The notes under the pieces: generated by a model
Databases searched by the model: none
The model's input: the letters and a program-made list of their open reading frames with translations, nothing else
Told to the model about the DNA's origin: nothing
Shown: one piece after another, positions 1-8,784 of the stretch
How the letters are laid out: each line of letters starts with the position of its first letter
How positions within the stretch are numbered: the first letter of the stretch is position 1
Position numbers and translations under genes: made by a program
Source: Alphaproteobacteria bacterium
GTDB lineage: Bacteria; Pseudomonadota; Alphaproteobacteria; CAAGCB01; CAG-977
Length of the DNA stretch: 64,000 nt
Direction of reading: 5' to 3'
Assembly: GCA_024413465.1 (NCBI GenBank)
Contig: JAKSVU010000007.1
Coordinates: forward strand, 1-64,000

Positions 1-3
1 ACA

Positions 4-33
4 AAAAAAGCATCGAAAATTCGATGCTTTTTT
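4..33 (-). terminator. Intrinsic terminator after tRNA-Ile2
   Basis: A seven-base stem (GCATCGA / TCGATGC) with an AAAT loop is flanked by A and T runs. It lies just 3' of the tRNA on the minus strand and is symmetric enough to work in both directions. Confidence 0.8.
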
Positions 34-36
34 AAA

Positions 37-113
37 TGGTAGGTCCAGAGGGACTTGAACCCCCGACCAAGGCGTTATGAGCGCCCCGCTCTAACCAACT
101 GAGCTATAGACCC
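37..113 (-). tRNA. tRNA-Ile (CAT, lysidine type) or tRNA-Met
   Basis: Read on the minus strand, a 77-nt cloverleaf starts GGGTCTATAGCTC, has a D arm with AGTTGG, the anticodon loop CTCATAA (anticodon CAT), a T arm with GGTTCAAGTCC, and an encoded CCA end. The anticodon alone allows initiator Met, elongator Met or Ile2. The GGCGCTCATAACGCC anticodon arm and the GGTC/GGACC body look more like Ile2, whose C34 is changed to lysidine by TilS. Ile2 is therefore preferred, but the identity is an inference. Confidence 0.85.
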
Positions 114-211
114 GCTGATTAAATTACCAAAAAAAAATGTTTTTGCAATCTTTATTTTTATAAAAATCAAAAAGTATGCAGAACTCTCAACTAAAGAGGT
201 CAAATATAACA

Positions 212-241
212 AAAAAAATTGCCCCTTAAATTAAGGGGCAA
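212..241 (-). terminator. Terminator of tyrS
   Basis: On the minus strand, the stem TTGCCCCTT / AAGGGGCAA is followed by a run of eight T, 20-50 bases after the tyrS stop codon. Confidence 0.85.
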
Positions 242-261
242 CTCATAACCAAATTTTGAAA

Positions 262-1497
262 TTATCCTTTGACAACTAAGCCAAATTTCTTTTTCCCAAC
301 GGAAACTTTGACTTGCCCTGCTGATAAATCCAACATTGTATTTGGATCAGAAACAACGACGTCATTTACTTTGACAGCATTTTGGGCAACCATGCGTTTG
401 CCATCGCCTTTTGATCCAACTAAATTCAATTGGAAAATTGCTTCAACAATTGAAACTGAATCAGCGACTTGAATTGTTGGCAAATCAGCCCCTGCACTTC
501 CTTGTTCAAAAGTTTGACGAGCTGTTTCTTGTGCCTGTTTAGCTGCCTCTTCGCCACGACAAATTTTTGTTGCTTCAAATGCCAAAATCTTCTTTGCTTC
601 GTTAATTTCTTTGTCTTTTAATGCTTCCAATCGACGAATTTCATCCATATCCAATTCGGTGAAGACACGCAAACATTTACCAACGTCTGCATCACCAACG
701 TTTCTGAAATACTGATAATAATCGTATGCTGGTAATTTTTCTTCGTTAATCCAGACGGCATTACCTTCGGATTTACCCATTTTTTTACCACTCGAATCGG
801 TAATGATTGGGCTTGTAAATCCAAATAATTCAACGTCATGACGACGACGACCTAATTCTGTTCCAGAAGTAATATTCCCCCATTGATCAGAACCTGCCAT
901 TTGAATACGACAACCATATTTTTGATATAATTCACAAAAATCATATCCCTGTAATAACTGATAGTTAAATTCCAAGAAAGACATTTGTTGTTCACGATCC
1001 AAACGCGTTTTAACGCTTTCCATCGTCAACATACGATTGACGGAATAATACGTTCCAATATCACGCAAAAAATCTAAGTAATTGATATTTTTAAACCAGT
1101 CATAATTATCAACGATTAATGCAGAATTAGCAGAATCATCAAAACGCAAAAATTTAGAAAAAGATTTGCGCAATCCTTGGATATTATGAGCAATCGTTTC
1201 TTCAGTCATAAATGGACGCAATTTATCTTTTCCTGATGGATCGCCAATACGGCTGGTAGCCCCACCAACCAACAAGATAGGCTTATTTCCAGCCCGTTGG
1301 AACCAACGCAACATCATCAATGGAACGATGTGTCCAATATGTAAACTGTCTCCTGTTGGATCAGAACCACAATAAGCAACTGCAGGTGTACCCGTTTTTT
1401 CGCAATCGTATAAATAATTATCAAAACCTTCTTCATTAGTACATTGGTTGTAAAAACCACGTTCCTGTAAGATATTTAATAAAGATGATTTAAACAT
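262..1497 (-). CDS. tyrS: Tyrosyl-tRNA synthetase
   Basis: Charges tRNA-Tyr with tyrosine in the cytoplasm. The 411-residue protein has the class I signature HIGH (PTGDSLHIGH, near residue 50) and the KMSKS-like loop as KKMGKSEGN near residue 238. Between them lie the tyrosine pocket motifs YQLLQGYDF and GSDQWGN. The last ~60 residues form an S4-type RNA-binding tail (KRMVAQNAVKVNDVVV). Length is normal for bacterial TyrRS. It is a single-gene unit with its own terminator, divergent from anmK. The 82-bp gap to anmK must hold both promoters. Family assignment is secure. Confidence 0.97.
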   Translation of the reverse strand: MFKSSLLNILQERGFYNQCTNEEGFDNYLYDCEKTGTPAVAYCGSDPTGDSLHIGHIVPLMMLRWFQRAGNKPILLVGGATSRIGDPSGKDKLRPFMTEETIAHNIQGLRKSFSKFLRFDDSANSALIVDNYDWFKNINYLDFLRDIGTYYSVNRMLTMESVKTRLDREQQMSFLEFNYQLLQGYDFCELYQKYGCRIQMAGSDQWGNITSGTELGRRRHDVELFGFTSPIITDSSGKKMGKSEGNAVWINEEKLPAYDYYQYFRNVGDADVGKCLRVFTELDMDEIRRLEALKDKEINEAKKILAFEATKICRGEEAAKQAQETARQTFEQGSAGADLPTIQVADSVSIVEAIFQLNLVGSKGDGKRMVAQNAVKVNDVVVSDPNTMLDLSAGQVKVSVGKKKFGLVVKG

Positions 1498-1579
1498 TTT
1501 TTTCTCCGTTTGTTTGGATTTTATTAAACTATTTTGACTAAACTATATCTAAGTTATTAGAAAAAACAAGGAAATCTTC

Positions 1580-2689
1580 ATGGAACGAATCAACAGACCT
1601 TTAACTGCCCTGGGATTAATGAGTGGAACCTCTATGGACGGCGTAGATGCTGCTCTTGTTGTTACTGATGGGATTGACGTTTTTAAATTTGGAAAATATC
1701 TGAATCGTCCATACGATTTGGAAATGCGAAACGATTTAAAATCAATTACCGGTAAAAATGCTCAACAAGATGAACAAAAGGTTGCTGAAATCGAACAAAA
1801 ATTAACAATGTTTCACGTAAACGTTGTTCAAGAAATTATGGAATTATCCGGATTATCAGCAAGTGATATTGATATTATTGGTTTCCATGGACAAACAATT
1901 TATCATAGTGCAGAAGAACATATCTGCACACAAATCGGTAATGGTGATTTACTTGCAAAAGAAACTGGTATTGACGTGATTAACCGCTTCAGGAACACAG
2001 ACATTGCTAATGGGGGAAATGGGGCTCCAATTATGCCTTCATTTTATCAATCTCTTGCTCGTGATGTTGAAAAGCCTTTTGGAATTATCAATATCGGTGG
2101 AATTTCAACAATCACTTGGTTAGGCGAAAATGGAGAACTCGTCGCTTATGACGCTGGTCCAGGAAATGCTTTAATCGACGATTGGGTAATGAAAAAACAT
2201 GGAATGAATATGGATTTTGAAGGCAATCTTGCCGCAGTCGGAACACCTGATGAAAAAATTATTGCTGCAATTTTGCGTCGTCCTTGGTTCCAAAAAGCAC
2301 CACCTAAAACAGCTGATCGCAATCAATTTTCAAAAAGATTTATGGAAAATTTAGATGGGTTAAACGTTTATGATGGCGCTGCTACCTTAACTTGTTTTAC
2401 GGCCGTATCTATTGCGGAAGCTTGTAAATTTTTACCAAGACAACCTAAACGATGGGTTGTTTGTGGAGGGGGAGCCCACAATCCAACAATGATGAGATTC
2501 TTAAAACAAAGATTAGAATCTCCTGTCATTTCTTCATCAGAACTTGGATGGAACGGTGATTATATCGAAGCTCAAGGTCTAGGATATCTTGCTGCTCGTT
2601 CTTTATTTAATTTACCAATTACTTTTCCAACGACAACTGGTGTAGAACAACCGATTTGTGGTGGAATGTTGCACAAGGCAAAAAAATAA
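1580..2689 (+). CDS. anmK: Anhydro-N-acetylmuramic acid kinase
   Basis: Phosphorylates and opens 1,6-anhydro-MurNAc from recycled cell wall to give MurNAc-6-phosphate. The 369 residues carry the ASKHA-type ATP motif GLMSGTSMDGVDAAL at the N-terminus, GFHGQTIYH near residue 100, NIGGISTIT near 170, DAGPGNALID near 190 and CGGGAHNP near 296, all typical of AnmK. An AAGGAAA ribosome site lies 8 bases before the ATG. A metal-dependent hydrolase follows after 72 bp on the same strand, probably co-transcribed. The lytic transglycosylase at about 36 kb could supply its anhydro-sugar substrate. Confidence 0.96.
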   Translation: MERINRPLTALGLMSGTSMDGVDAALVVTDGIDVFKFGKYLNRPYDLEMRNDLKSITGKNAQQDEQKVAEIEQKLTMFHVNVVQEIMELSGLSASDIDIIGFHGQTIYHSAEEHICTQIGNGDLLAKETGIDVINRFRNTDIANGGNGAPIMPSFYQSLARDVEKPFGIINIGGISTITWLGENGELVAYDAGPGNALIDDWVMKKHGMNMDFEGNLAAVGTPDEKIIAAILRRPWFQKAPPKTADRNQFSKRFMENLDGLNVYDGAATLTCFTAVSIAEACKFLPRQPKRWVVCGGGAHNPTMMRFLKQRLESPVISSSELGWNGDYIEAQGLGYLAARSLFNLPITFPTTTGVEQPICGGMLHKAKK

Positions 2690-2761
2690 GATTTTACGAT
2701 GAATATATCTAAATCAGTGGTATCTAATCCCCTGTTGATTTTTGATTGAGGACAAAACTTT

Positions 2762-3646
2762 ATGTTAAAAAAATTTGATGAAAAAATTATTGATACCCAT
2801 GCTCATATCGGATCATGGTGTGCTGATAATGTTGATTTCACAGAAGACGCTATTTTAGATGCTGTTGGAAAGCCTATAAAAGTAGAAGTCGGTGATAATA
2901 TGGAAACAGACTACGTTGAATACATTATGGTATCCAATATGTCCGGAATCGATTTAAAACCAGATGATTCTCCAAAGATTGACGAAATCACCGCAAATAC
3001 TGAAATGTTGGATATTTGTAAAAGAAATCCACAAATGAAGGCTTTGATCGTTGGTCAACCAGGTTATGGAAAAGCTAGATATTTGGATGAAATGATTGAA
3101 AAACGTGGTAGTGAAATCTACGGTATCAAATTACACCCAAATACATTGCATTTGAACGCAAATGATCCACGCTACGAACCATATATGAACGTTGCTAGAA
3201 AACACAACTTGCCTGTCTTGTTCCATTCTCAAGACAATTATTCTGACCCGTTCTATATTTACGAAACAGCGAAAAAATTTCCAACAGTTCCAACAATTAT
3301 GGCCCATTTAGGTATGGGTAGTGATGATAACCATTGGTACGCTTTTGGTATTTTACAAACGGCTTTGCGTTCTAAAACCGCAAACTTGTATGCAGATATT
3401 TCTTGGTTATCTCCTGGCATGATTAACGCAATCATTTATCGTGGCGAAGAATATACTGTAAAACATTTATTATTCGGAACAGATATTCCTCTTGGCCCTT
3501 ATGGAGATCCTTCATTTTATCCAAATAGAGTAAGTGAAGTTAAATCTGCTATTATCGAAGAATTTGGCAAAAAATCCGGTAAAGAAATTATCCAAAGAAT
3601 CTTTTACCAAAATGCTTACGATTTATTTTTCAAAAACCACAAATAA
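2762..3646 (+). CDS. Amidohydrolase-superfamily metal-dependent hydrolase
   Basis: A 294-residue TIM-barrel protein of the amidohydrolase-2 group (COG2159 type). The first metal motif is DTHAHIG at residue 11. Other expected metal or catalytic points are KLHP near residue 128, LFHSQ near 158, MAHLG near 180 and the final Asp in LFGTDIPLG near 240. Substrates in this group range widely (decarboxylations and hydrolyses), so the reaction cannot be named. A GAGGACA ribosome site sits 9 bases before the ATG. It follows anmK in the same direction, which hints at a role in cell-wall or amino-sugar salvage, but that is inference only. Confidence 0.85.
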   Translation: MLKKFDEKIIDTHAHIGSWCADNVDFTEDAILDAVGKPIKVEVGDNMETDYVEYIMVSNMSGIDLKPDDSPKIDEITANTEMLDICKRNPQMKALIVGQPGYGKARYLDEMIEKRGSEIYGIKLHPNTLHLNANDPRYEPYMNVARKHNLPVLFHSQDNYSDPFYIYETAKKFPTVPTIMAHLGMGSDDNHWYAFGILQTALRSKTANLYADISWLSPGMINAIIYRGEEYTVKHLLFGTDIPLGPYGDPSFYPNRVSEVKSAIIEEFGKKSGKEIIQRIFYQNAYDLFFKNHK

Positions 3647-3652
3647 AAAATT

Positions 3653-3681
3653 AAAAGCGAGATTTTACTCTCGCTTTTTTT
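3653..3681. terminator. Bidirectional terminator between the hydrolase and metK
   Basis: The stem AGCGAGA / TCTCGCT is flanked by A-rich and T-rich tracts. It serves the plus-strand hydrolase gene and the converging metK. Confidence 0.85.
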
Positions 3682-3686
3682 ATTTT

Positions 3687-4862
3687 TTATAATCCCATTT
3701 CTTTTCTTAAAATATCGACTAAATCAGTCTGTTCCCAAGGAAATGCCCCATCAACACCAGGCGTACGACCAAAATGACCGTATGAAGAAGTTGGGGTATA
3801 AATAGGTCGATTCAAATTCAAATGCGTTCTGATTCCTTTTGGTGATAAATCCATCACTTCTGGCAATAATTTTTCTAACTTTTCTTCATCTACGTGGCAA
3901 GTGCCGAACGTTTCCAAATAAACAGCCAAAGGTTTTGCAACACCAATTGCATAAGCGACTTGAATAACTGCCTTGTCAGCTAATCCGGCAGCAACGATAT
4001 TTTTAGCTAAATAACGCGTTGCATACGCAGCAGAACGATCCACTTTCGTTGGATCTTTCCCTGAAAATGCACCGCCTCCATGAGCCACTGCACCACCATA
4101 AGTATCAACGATAATTTTACGACCTGTCAATCCTGTATCTCCATCAGGACCACCAATAATAAACATTCCCGTTGGATTTACGTATAATTTGTGTTCTGGA
4201 ACTTCCCAACCTGCCGGTAAAACTTTTTTGACAACTTCTCGAACTGTATGACGAATTTCATCTTGGCTTACGTCTGCAGTATGTTGTGTTGAAACAACGA
4301 CTGTATCAACGGCCACTGGTTTTCCATTTTCATAACGCAAAGTTACTTGGCTTTTAGCATCTGGACGCAACCATTTTATTTCACCAGAACGACGCATTCT
4401 GGATAATTCTTTTAAAATGTTATGTGAATAATACAAAGTTGCTGGCATATATTCTGTGCCTTCAGCTTCGTTCGTTGCATAACCAAAGATAATCCCTTGA
4501 TCGCCTGCACCTTCTTCTTTATTTTCACCTTCATCAACACCACGAGCAATATCGCCTGATTGCTTATGAATTAAATTTTTAATATGGACCGTTTGCCAAT
4601 CAAAACCTTTTTGTTCATAACCAATATCACGAATGCATTGACGAACAGCTTCTTCCATCATTTGATAATTGATTGTTTCTGGCAACCGAGCTTCACCACA
4701 AATAAAAACGTGATCCGTTGAAGCCATCGTTTCTACTGCCCCACGAGCATACGGATCGTGAGTTAAAAATAAATCTAATAATGTATCAGATATTCTATCG
4801 CAAACCTTGTCTGGGTGACCTTCAGACACAGATTCACTTGTAAACAAGTAATTCTTTCGCAT
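3687..4862 (-). CDS. metK: S-adenosylmethionine synthetase
   Basis: Makes SAM from methionine and ATP. The 391 residues hold the expected motifs: GHPDKVCD at residue 16 (ATP and metal binding), [12 protein letters not shown] near 117 and the P-loop-like [19 protein letters not shown] near 260. Length is normal. The gene stands alone, with strong Shine-Dalgarno AGAGGAG. Its leader holds a stable hairpin ending 8 bases upstream of that site (separate entry), so translation or transcript stability may be regulated. Confidence 0.97.
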   Translation of the reverse strand: MRKNYLFTSESVSEGHPDKVCDRISDTLLDLFLTHDPYARGAVETMASTDHVFICGEARLPETINYQMMEEAVRQCIRDIGYEQKGFDWQTVHIKNLIHKQSGDIARGVDEGENKEEGAGDQGIIFGYATNEAEGTEYMPATLYYSHNILKELSRMRRSGEIKWLRPDAKSQVTLRYENGKPVAVDTVVVSTQHTADVSQDEIRHTVREVVKKVLPAGWEVPEHKLYVNPTGMFIIGGPDGDTGLTGRKIIVDTYGGAVAHGGGAFSGKDPTKVDRSAAYATRYLAKNIVAAGLADKAVIQVAYAIGVAKPLAVYLETFGTCHVDEEKLEKLLPEVMDLSPKGIRTHLNLNRPIYTPTSSYGHFGRTPGVDGAFPWEQTDLVDILRKEMGL

Positions 4863-4872
4863 AATAAAGTAC

Positions 4873-4913
4873 TCCTCTTATCCTGAAATAAAAGCGTGCG
4901 ACACTTCTATTTC
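4873..4913 (-). promoter_or_regulatory. metK leader hairpin next to the ribosome site
   Basis: On the minus strand GAAATAGAAG (4913-4904) can pair with CTTTTATTTC (4894-4885) to give ten pairs including one G-U, with a nine-base loop TGTCGCACG. The hairpin ends just before the AGGATAAGAGGAG ribosome site of metK. A direct repeat CACGCTT occurs at 4921-4915 and again at the loop/3' arm (4898-4892). I do not recognise SAM-I, SAM-II or SAM/SAH consensus bases here, so the element is a candidate only. Confidence 0.4.
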
Positions 4914-4973
4914 CAAGCGTGAGTATAAATCTATAAAATTTAAAATTAAATAAAAATATTCTGATTTTTTCAG

Positions 4974-6125
4974 CTATTTTTGATAATTTAAATGACGAGA
5001 AGATCGTATAAAATCTAATCCAAATAAAAACGATATCGTAGCAACACCTGTTAAAGCAAAAATCGCCAAAGCAATCGGATATGAATATTGTTCCGCTGAT
5101 AACTTTTCAATATAAACAGTATGCCACTTTCCAAACAATTTACAAAAAATGACAATAAACAAAGTATGGGACAATAAAATATCTAAAGAATGTTTTCCCA
5201 AATACACGAGTATTAATTTAAAAAATTTCAATTTTTTAACGAAATGAAATAAAAAAAGCAAAGTATACGTTTCTGCAATACCACCAATAAAAGTTATTGG
5301 AACACTCCAAAACCCAAACTCTCCCCATCTACCATATTGCAAAGCATAATAATAACCACCTTTTATTTTAAGAAAAGTCACAAAAGCTATTGATAAAATG
5401 AGCAATATGACAGAAGTTCGTTTTGAATATGCTGTATCAAATGAATACGTTTCATGAAATAAAGAACCTGTAAACAAAACACTGGCAAAACCAAATATAT
5501 TGGGCAAAATGAAAAAATAACTAGCTTTTTGAAAATAAGAATTAGCAATCGTTTTCTGTAAATCTAAGGCATTAAAGATCATAGATATTAATAAAAACCC
5601 AGCTACGACACCCCACCGAACGGGAATAGATTTTTTTTGTAAAGGTTTATATAAAGCTATTATCAAACAAAAAGAAGAAAACAATTCTATAATGTACCAA
5701 CTTGGAAACACGACATAATACATTGGATTAAATTCAGTGCTTCCATCAAAAAGATTAACTATCCCCATCGCAAACAGGCTACTTACGCTATACTCAAAAT
5801 TTTTTTTTATTTCAGAATATTCACTAGGATGTACAAATAAAAAATAAACAATAGAGCTAAAAAGAACAAGATAACAATACGGAACTAATAACGTTTTTAT
5901 CTTTTTGATAAAATCTGCTTTTATCGATTTTCCTGCATGATACGTATATCCTGACAAAAGTAAGAACATCAATATAATTCCCTCTGCAAAAGGTCTTATC
6001 ACTGGATATAAAATTGGTCGATTATATGCAACCCCTGTATATTCATACAAGTGAATCAAGACAACAAGGAGTATTCCTAATCCCTTTGCCATATCAATTT
6101 CATCAATTCTTCTTGTTTCAGCCAT
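4974..6125 (-). CDS. Membrane acyltransferase, acyltransferase-3 family
   Basis: A 383-residue integral membrane protein with about ten hydrophobic segments and the family's N-terminal motif, here IDEIDMAKGLGILLVVLIHL (residues 7-26), where His25 is the usual catalytic base. The SWYIIELF and LGKHSLDILLSHTLF segments are also typical of this family (COG3594-like), which O-acetylates sugars or lipids at the membrane. The acceptor is unknown. It follows a GyrI-like gene by 11 bp on the same strand. Together with the P-loop remnant upstream these look like imported genes. Confidence 0.85.
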   Translation of the reverse strand: MAETRRIDEIDMAKGLGILLVVLIHLYEYTGVAYNRPILYPVIRPFAEGIILMFLLLSGYTYHAGKSIKADFIKKIKTLLVPYCYLVLFSSIVYFLFVHPSEYSEIKKNFEYSVSSLFAMGIVNLFDGSTEFNPMYYVVFPSWYIIELFSSFCLIIALYKPLQKKSIPVRWGVVAGFLLISMIFNALDLQKTIANSYFQKASYFFILPNIFGFASVLFTGSLFHETYSFDTAYSKRTSVILLILSIAFVTFLKIKGGYYYALQYGRWGEFGFWSVPITFIGGIAETYTLLFLFHFVKKLKFFKLILVYLGKHSLDILLSHTLFIVIFCKLFGKWHTVYIEKLSAEQYSYPIALAIFALTGVATISFLFGLDFIRSSRHLNYQK

Positions 6126-6136
6126 TTATTAAATAC

Positions 6137-6616
6137 TTACGGTACAGATTGAACGGGAATCCAAATTTCACTTTTGTAATTTTCATCGGATAAGCCCTTT
6201 TCATATTTTTCAAGATGATCATACCATTCAATCGTAAATTTATCATCAATTTTAAATTCAGTTTGCGTTTTCATCCATTCAGAAAAAATACAATTCGTCA
6301 TTTTTTGTAAAGTTTCTGGCACAGGACCAATACAAGTAAAAATAGCATATGTCCGTTCTGGGATTGTAAAAAATTCTAATCCTTCTACGGCTTTTCTTTC
6401 TTTTTCAACAAAATCTGCAATCATATATTTGAATGTATTTTTTTCTTTTTGATTATCTAAACAAATCCCAAAAGTTCCATTGATATATTCACCTTTTCCA
6501 GATTGAAAATGATCAGTCCAAAATTGAGGAATTTCTTTTTGCGCCGTTGCACTATTAAAAATTTTTGAATTAGCTAATACTGTAAAAGCACTCTTTTTTT
6601 CTATTCTATAATTCAT
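6137..6616 (-). CDS. GyrI-like / AraC effector-binding domain protein
   Basis: A 159-residue single-domain protein matching the GyrI-like small-molecule-binding fold. It begins NYRIEKKSAFTV, then IPQFWTDHF, FGICLDNQ, and EGLEFFTIPERTYAIFTCIGP. It ends with the FTIEWYDHLEKY and EIWIPVQ segments that usually close this domain. There is no helix-turn-helix, so it is not itself an AraC regulator. Stand-alone copies bind or sequester hydrophobic compounds or modulate other proteins. Similar stand-alone proteins are common in gut Firmicutes (recollection, not searched). Confidence 0.8.
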   Translation of the reverse strand: MNYRIEKKSAFTVLANSKIFNSATAQKEIPQFWTDHFQSGKGEYINGTFGICLDNQKEKNTFKYMIADFVEKERKAVEGLEFFTIPERTYAIFTCIGPVPETLQKMTNCIFSEWMKTQTEFKIDDKFTIEWYDHLEKYEKGLSDENYKSEIWIPVQSVP

Positions 6617-6667
6617 TCAAAATTTTCCTTATTTTTTATCAATTCTCACATAAAAAGTATTTTTCCC

Positions 6668-6712
6668 TTAGATACGTGGAATTTTTTTTCTAAATAAAGC
6701 TACAACTTCAAG
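6668..6712 (-). pseudogene. Duplicated 3' end of the RNA methyltransferase gene
   Basis: In one minus-strand frame this reads LEVVALFRKKIPRI then stop, which repeats the last residues (LEVVALFRK) of the intact methyltransferase ending at 6871. A 17-bp identical block (6698-6714 and 6886-6902) is shared, with only a few changes beyond it. It is a 45-bp scar with no start of its own. Confidence 0.65.
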
Positions 6713-6719
6713 ATATTAC

Positions 6720-6818
6720 TCAAAAGCTAGATAAATATGGATAGTGATATTCTTCAAGTAGTTTCTGTGCAAACACCATCTTTCCCGTATGCGATGCACC
6801 CGTAATAATTATAATCAT
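6720..6818 (-). pseudogene. Truncated P-loop ATPase/kinase gene
   Basis: A 32-codon frame with a good start (AAGGAAGCA before the ATG) codes for a beta strand and Walker A motif, MIIIITGASHTGKM, then a helix FAQKLLEEYHYPYLS, and stops. This is the exact N-terminus expected of a small P-loop kinase-like protein of about 170-200 residues. The body is missing and the methyltransferase 3'-end scar follows at once, so a deletion has fused the two. A functional micropeptide is not excluded but is less likely. Confidence 0.6.
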
Positions 6819-6870
6819 TGCTTCCTTTTAATATTTGTCTCACTATTTTTATTCAATATTGGATGAAAAA

Positions 6871-8124
6871 TTATTTCCTAAACAGAGCTACAACTTCAAG
6901 ATGTGGTGTAAAAACGAATTGATCAACTGGACGGATTTTTTCTATTTTATATCCCCCTTTGATAAGAATCTCAGCATCTCGAACAAATGTGACTGGATTA
7001 CAAGAAACTGCCACAATCACAGGAATATCACTCATTGCCAAATTTTCAGCTTGTTTTTTTGCCCCTGCACGTGGTGGATCAAAAATGACAGCATCAAACT
7101 TTTCTAATTCATCTGGATAAAAAGGAACTTTGAACAAATCTCTATTTTCAACTTTTATACGATCTGATGAAGCTTTATTTAATGCTTCCAAAGCATGCGG
7201 AGCATTATCTACCCCATAAATAATTTTCTTTTTTTCTAAAATTCCTAAACTAAAAGTTCCAGCCCCACAAAATAAATCTAAAATATTTTTCGGCTTATTT
7301 CCCAAATATTCTTTAACTGCTTCCTGTAAGGCAACTTCACCAGCTTTACTTGGCTGTAAAAACACACCTGGAGGTGGGCAAATTTCATATTCTCCAAGTT
7401 TTAAAACAGGAGCATGCGGTTGCACAATAATATCAGCATAATCCCGTTCAGACAAACGCCAACAAATTCGTGCTAAATTATGTTCAATGGCAAATTTAAT
7501 CAATCTTTCTCGAATTTGATTGCTATATTGAAATGGCAAAGTAAAAAGTACGTCAACGCCACTATCCGTCAACAATAAAGAGACATCCCCTGTTGCTTTT
7601 TTTACAGGAAAGGCTATTTCCTTCATCAATTTATGCAAAGGTTCAATTAACTCGTTTAATTCTGGAATCAAAACAGGACACGTTTTTATTTCTGTAATTT
7701 GATCACTATTTTTTTGATTCAAACCAAAAAAACAAACTTTTCCAATAATCGTAACAGCAAAACTGACACGACGACGAGAACAATAATCTATGAATACAGG
7801 ATGATCAAATTCTGGAAAAGTTTCTGGCAATAATTGTCTTAGATAACGCAATTTATGTTCTTGATAAGCATCTTTGTTAAAATGTTGTAGGCAACACCCC
7901 CCACACTTTTCAACGTAAGGACAAACCGGTTCTGCACGCTGATCAGAAGCTTTTAAAATTTTGACAAGATTTGCCCTGTGATCATCGACAACTTCATATT
8001 CTATTTCTTCACCTTTAAGTGTGTTTGCTACAAACAACTTTTGATTGTCGTGTAAAACTAACCCATCACCTTGAGCACCATTATCAAAAACAATTCCTTG
8101 CATTTTCTTTTTCCGTTTTGACAT
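6871..8124 (-). CDS. Class I RNA 5-methyluridine methyltransferase, TrmA/RlmC/RlmD family
   Basis: Methylates a uracil C5 in rRNA or tRNA using SAM. The 417 residues contain a short N-terminal TRAM-like segment (VLHDNQKLFVANTLKGEEIEYEV region). The iron-sulfur cysteines are in CPYVEKCGGCCLQH near residue 69. The SAM motif is DLFCGAGTFSLGI near 285 and the FDPPRAG motif near 350. The catalytic cysteine is in VAVSCNPVTFVRDA near 374, and the conserved end is FTPHLEVVALF. It is likely RlmD- or RlmC-like; which uridine is targeted cannot be told. Its 3' end is partly duplicated downstream (6668-6712). Confidence 0.92.
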   Translation of the reverse strand: MSKRKKKMQGIVFDNGAQGDGLVLHDNQKLFVANTLKGEEIEYEVVDDHRANLVKILKASDQRAEPVCPYVEKCGGCCLQHFNKDAYQEHKLRYLRQLLPETFPEFDHPVFIDYCSRRRVSFAVTIIGKVCFFGLNQKNSDQITEIKTCPVLIPELNELIEPLHKLMKEIAFPVKKATGDVSLLLTDSGVDVLFTLPFQYSNQIRERLIKFAIEHNLARICWRLSERDYADIIVQPHAPVLKLGEYEICPPPGVFLQPSKAGEVALQEAVKEYLGNKPKNILDLFCGAGTFSLGILEKKKIIYGVDNAPHALEALNKASSDRIKVENRDLFKVPFYPDELEKFDAVIFDPPRAGAKKQAENLAMSDIPVIVAVSCNPVTFVRDAEILIKGGYKIEKIRPVDQFVFTPHLEVVALFRK

Positions 8125-8172
8125 TTAAAAATAATCAGCTACACTATACTCAAATTTTAAAGGAATCAAACA

Positions 8173-8772
8173 TTGAATTTTTTAATTGCAGATAAATCGG
8201 AACTTTTTGTAGATGGTCTTCAACATCATCTTCCAAAAAAAACAACGATTACAAAAATTTTTGATGAATCTGATTTCGATAAAGTTAATCCTGAAAATTT
8301 TGATTTAATCGTCATTGATTTCGATTTTTCGAAATTAAAAGGTGAGTTCATCAGATCAATTAAAGATAAAAATCCTGAAATACCTTTAATGATTACAACC
8401 TCTTTTATTGATAAAATGGACACCACTTTTGCAATTGATTTAGGAGCAGACGGAATCGTTCCAAAAAATGTCCCTGCTCAAAATTTTATGAATGCTCTTC
8501 AACTTGTCTTAATGGGGGGAATTTATTTACCAAAAGAACTCTATCCTGTTCAAAGTAAAGAAAAAATTACAACTGAAAATCCCCTTACACCAAAACAATC
8601 TGAAGTTTTAAAACGAATTTGTTTAGGACAATCAAATAAAGAAATTGCAAATCAATTGAATTTAACAGAAGGGACTGTTAAACTTCACGTTAATGCTATT
8701 TTAAAAGCATTGAACGTACAAAATAGGACTCAAGCTGTTGTTTATGCAAAACAAACAGGTTTTCTTGAATAA
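8173..8772 (+). CDS. Orphan NarL/FixJ-type response regulator (TTG start)
   Basis: A 199-residue two-domain regulator. The receiver domain (residues 1-118) has the likely phospho-acceptor Asp49 (LIVID), Thr75/76 (ITT) and Lys98 (VPK). The N-terminal acidic pocket is reduced to one Asp (ADKSE instead of the usual DD). The DNA-binding domain (about 135-199) has the LuxR signature LTPKQSEVL, NKEIANQLNLTEGTVKLHV. A TTG start is chosen because AAAGGA lies 9 bases upstream and the protein begins exactly at the first receiver strand. No histidine kinase is nearby. It ends 12 bp before rquA on the same strand, so it may control rhodoquinone synthesis. Confidence 0.88.
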   Translation: MNFLIADKSELFVDGLQHHLPKKTTITKIFDESDFDKVNPENFDLIVIDFDFSKLKGEFIRSIKDKNPEIPLMITTSFIDKMDTTFAIDLGADGIVPKNVPAQNFMNALQLVLMGGIYLPKELYPVQSKEKITTENPLTPKQSEVLKRICLGQSNKEIANQLNLTEGTVKLHVNAILKALNVQNRTQAVVYAKQTGFLE

Positions 8773-8784
8773 GGGGATCAAATT

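Noticed and set aside
4863-4973. Known SAM riboswitch (SAM-I, SAM-II or SAM/SAH) before metK
   Set aside because: The invariant core bases of those classes are not recognisable; only a hairpin is seen, so it is listed as an unassigned candidate.
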